Source: Desulfobacteraceae bacterium
GTDB lineage: Bacteria > Desulfobacterota > Desulfobacteria > Desulfobacterales > Desulfosalsimonadaceae
Length of the DNA stretch: 5,406 nucleotides
Assembly (NCBI GenBank): GCA_003551985.1
Contig: PUOB01000383.1
Coordinates: 1-5,406, forward strand
Direction: 5' to 3'
In this document: positions 4,700-5,406 of the stretch, in pieces
How the letters are laid out: each line of letters starts with the position of its first letter
Numbering within the stretch: position 1 is the first letter of the stretch
Translations under genes and position numbers: made by a program
Notes under the pieces: generated by a model
What the model was told of the DNA's origin: nothing
The model's database searches: none
What the model saw: the letters and a program-made list of their open reading frames with translations, nothing else

Positions 4700-5406
4700 A
4701 TGCATATCAAAAAAATACCCTTTTATGTGGATAATTTTCGCTTAAACGGCACCCTTCATCTCCCGCGGAACCCGGGACACAAAACGGCCGCTCCCATTGT
4801 CATCGGCTCCCACGGCCTTTTAAGCGACGGGAATTCACCCAAGCAGCTCGCGCTTGCCGAAAAATTGAACCAGCGGGGCATTGCCTATTTTCGCTTCGAC
4901 CACCGCGGCCGGGGGCAAAGTGAGGGTTGTTTCCCGATGGTCACGACATTTCAAGGCCGGCTGAACGATATGACCGCCGCCATTGAAACCGCTTTGGCAG
5001 ACCCCGGCATCCGGAAACCCGCGGGCCTGTTCGGCAGCAGCATGGGCGGCGCCGTATGCTTAGGCATTGCCGAAGCGTTCGACATAAAAACCATTGTGAC
5101 CCTGGCGGCACCGGTCCGCTTTTCCGGCATCCAGGTGCCGCCGGATATCATGGAAGACCCGTTGTTTCAAGACATGAAACCGTCGCAAATGGCGTTTGAC
5201 ATCTCCCGCAGGATCCGGAAAATAAAAAATCTCCTTGTATTTCATGGCGATGCGGACGAAGTGGTTTCCTTTTCCAATGCCGTTGAAATTTTTGAAAACG
5301 CCGCCTCCCCCAAAAGGCTTGTCCGGTTCGAAGGCGGAGACCATGCCATCAGCCGCCCGGATTATCAAAAACAGTTTATCAATGACGCGTTTGAATGGCT
5401 TGCCGC
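4700..5406 (+). CDS. Alpha/beta hydrolase (esterase/S33-peptidase-like), 3' truncated by window edge
   Basis: Translation from ATG 4700 runs without a stop to the window edge, giving 235 residues that begin MHIKKIPFYVDNFRLNGTLH and reach FEWLA. The fold signatures are in order: an oxyanion-hole region IGSHGLLSDG (35-44), YFRFDHRGRGQSEG (63-76), the nucleophile elbow GSSMGG with Ser114, an acid in HGDADEVV (probably Asp186) and GGDHAI with His215. The triad is complete, so it should be an active serine hydrolase. It has no signal peptide and is probably cytoplasmic. The substrate cannot be read from the sequence; an ester or acyl compound is typical. Family members end soon after a helix like DAFEWLA, so perhaps 5-20 residues are missing, unless a further domain follows. 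An in-frame TGA (4694-4696) lies just upstream, so 4700 is the first possible ATG. No Shine-Dalgarno is visible. A GTG at 4727 is a less likely alternative. Confidence 0.88.
   Translation, partial: MHIKKIPFYVDNFRLNGTLHLPRNPGHKTAAPIVIGSHGLLSDGNSPKQLALAEKLNQRGIAYFRFDHRGRGQSEGCFPMVTTFQGRLNDMTAAIETALADPGIRKPAGLFGSSMGGAVCLGIAEAFDIKTIVTLAAPVRFSGIQVPPDIMEDPLFQDMKPSQMAFDISRRIRKIKNLLVFHGDADEVVSFSNAVEIFENAASPKRLVRFEGGDHAISRPDYQKQFINDAFEWLA

Overview
The window looks like ordinary chromosome from a Gram-negative bacterium, most likely a Desulfobacterota (delta-proteobacterial, sulfate-reducer-like) relative. This is inferred from the mixed, moderately GC-rich composition, the presence of an LptE-type outer-membrane assembly lipoprotein, and the general look of the proteins. 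No database search was possible. All seven genes belong to recognisable families, and no RNA gene, CRISPR array, insertion sequence or phage gene was seen.

Layout: (1) 1-384 (+) is the 3' part of an lptE-like gene. (2) 392-652 (-) is rpsT (ribosomal protein S20), convergent with lptE across a 7-base gap and starting with TTG. (3) 653-786 is a divergent intergenic region whose two predicted promoters share one AT-rich box. (4) 787-2337 (+) is murJ, the lipid II flippase, followed by (5) an ftsB/divIC-like cell-division gene at 2334-2693 with a 4-base ATGA overlap. (6) 2692-2728 holds a short tandem repeat joining the ends of two convergent operons. (7) 3131-4522 (-) is an RlmD/RumA-type iron-sulfur RNA m5U methyltransferase, followed on the same strand by (8) a single-domain TrmO/TsaA-like gene at 2715-3119. 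(9) 4523-4699 is a divergent intergenic region full of inverted repeats. (10) 4700-5406 (+) is an alpha/beta hydrolase that runs off the right edge.

Functionally the plus-strand genes mostly serve the envelope: LPS delivery to the outer membrane (LptE), export of the peptidoglycan precursor (MurJ) and septum assembly (FtsB-like). The minus-strand genes serve the translation machinery: ribosomal protein S20, rRNA uracil methylation and tRNA t6A methylation. The two sets interleave as convergent and divergent pairs with very little spacer.

No clearly new biological system was found. The points most worth a second look are regulatory or structural: the TTG start and leader of rpsT, the overlapping divergent promoters, the murJ-ftsB coupling, the palindrome cluster upstream of the RNA methyltransferase gene, and the local repeats around the 3' end of the trmO-like gene.
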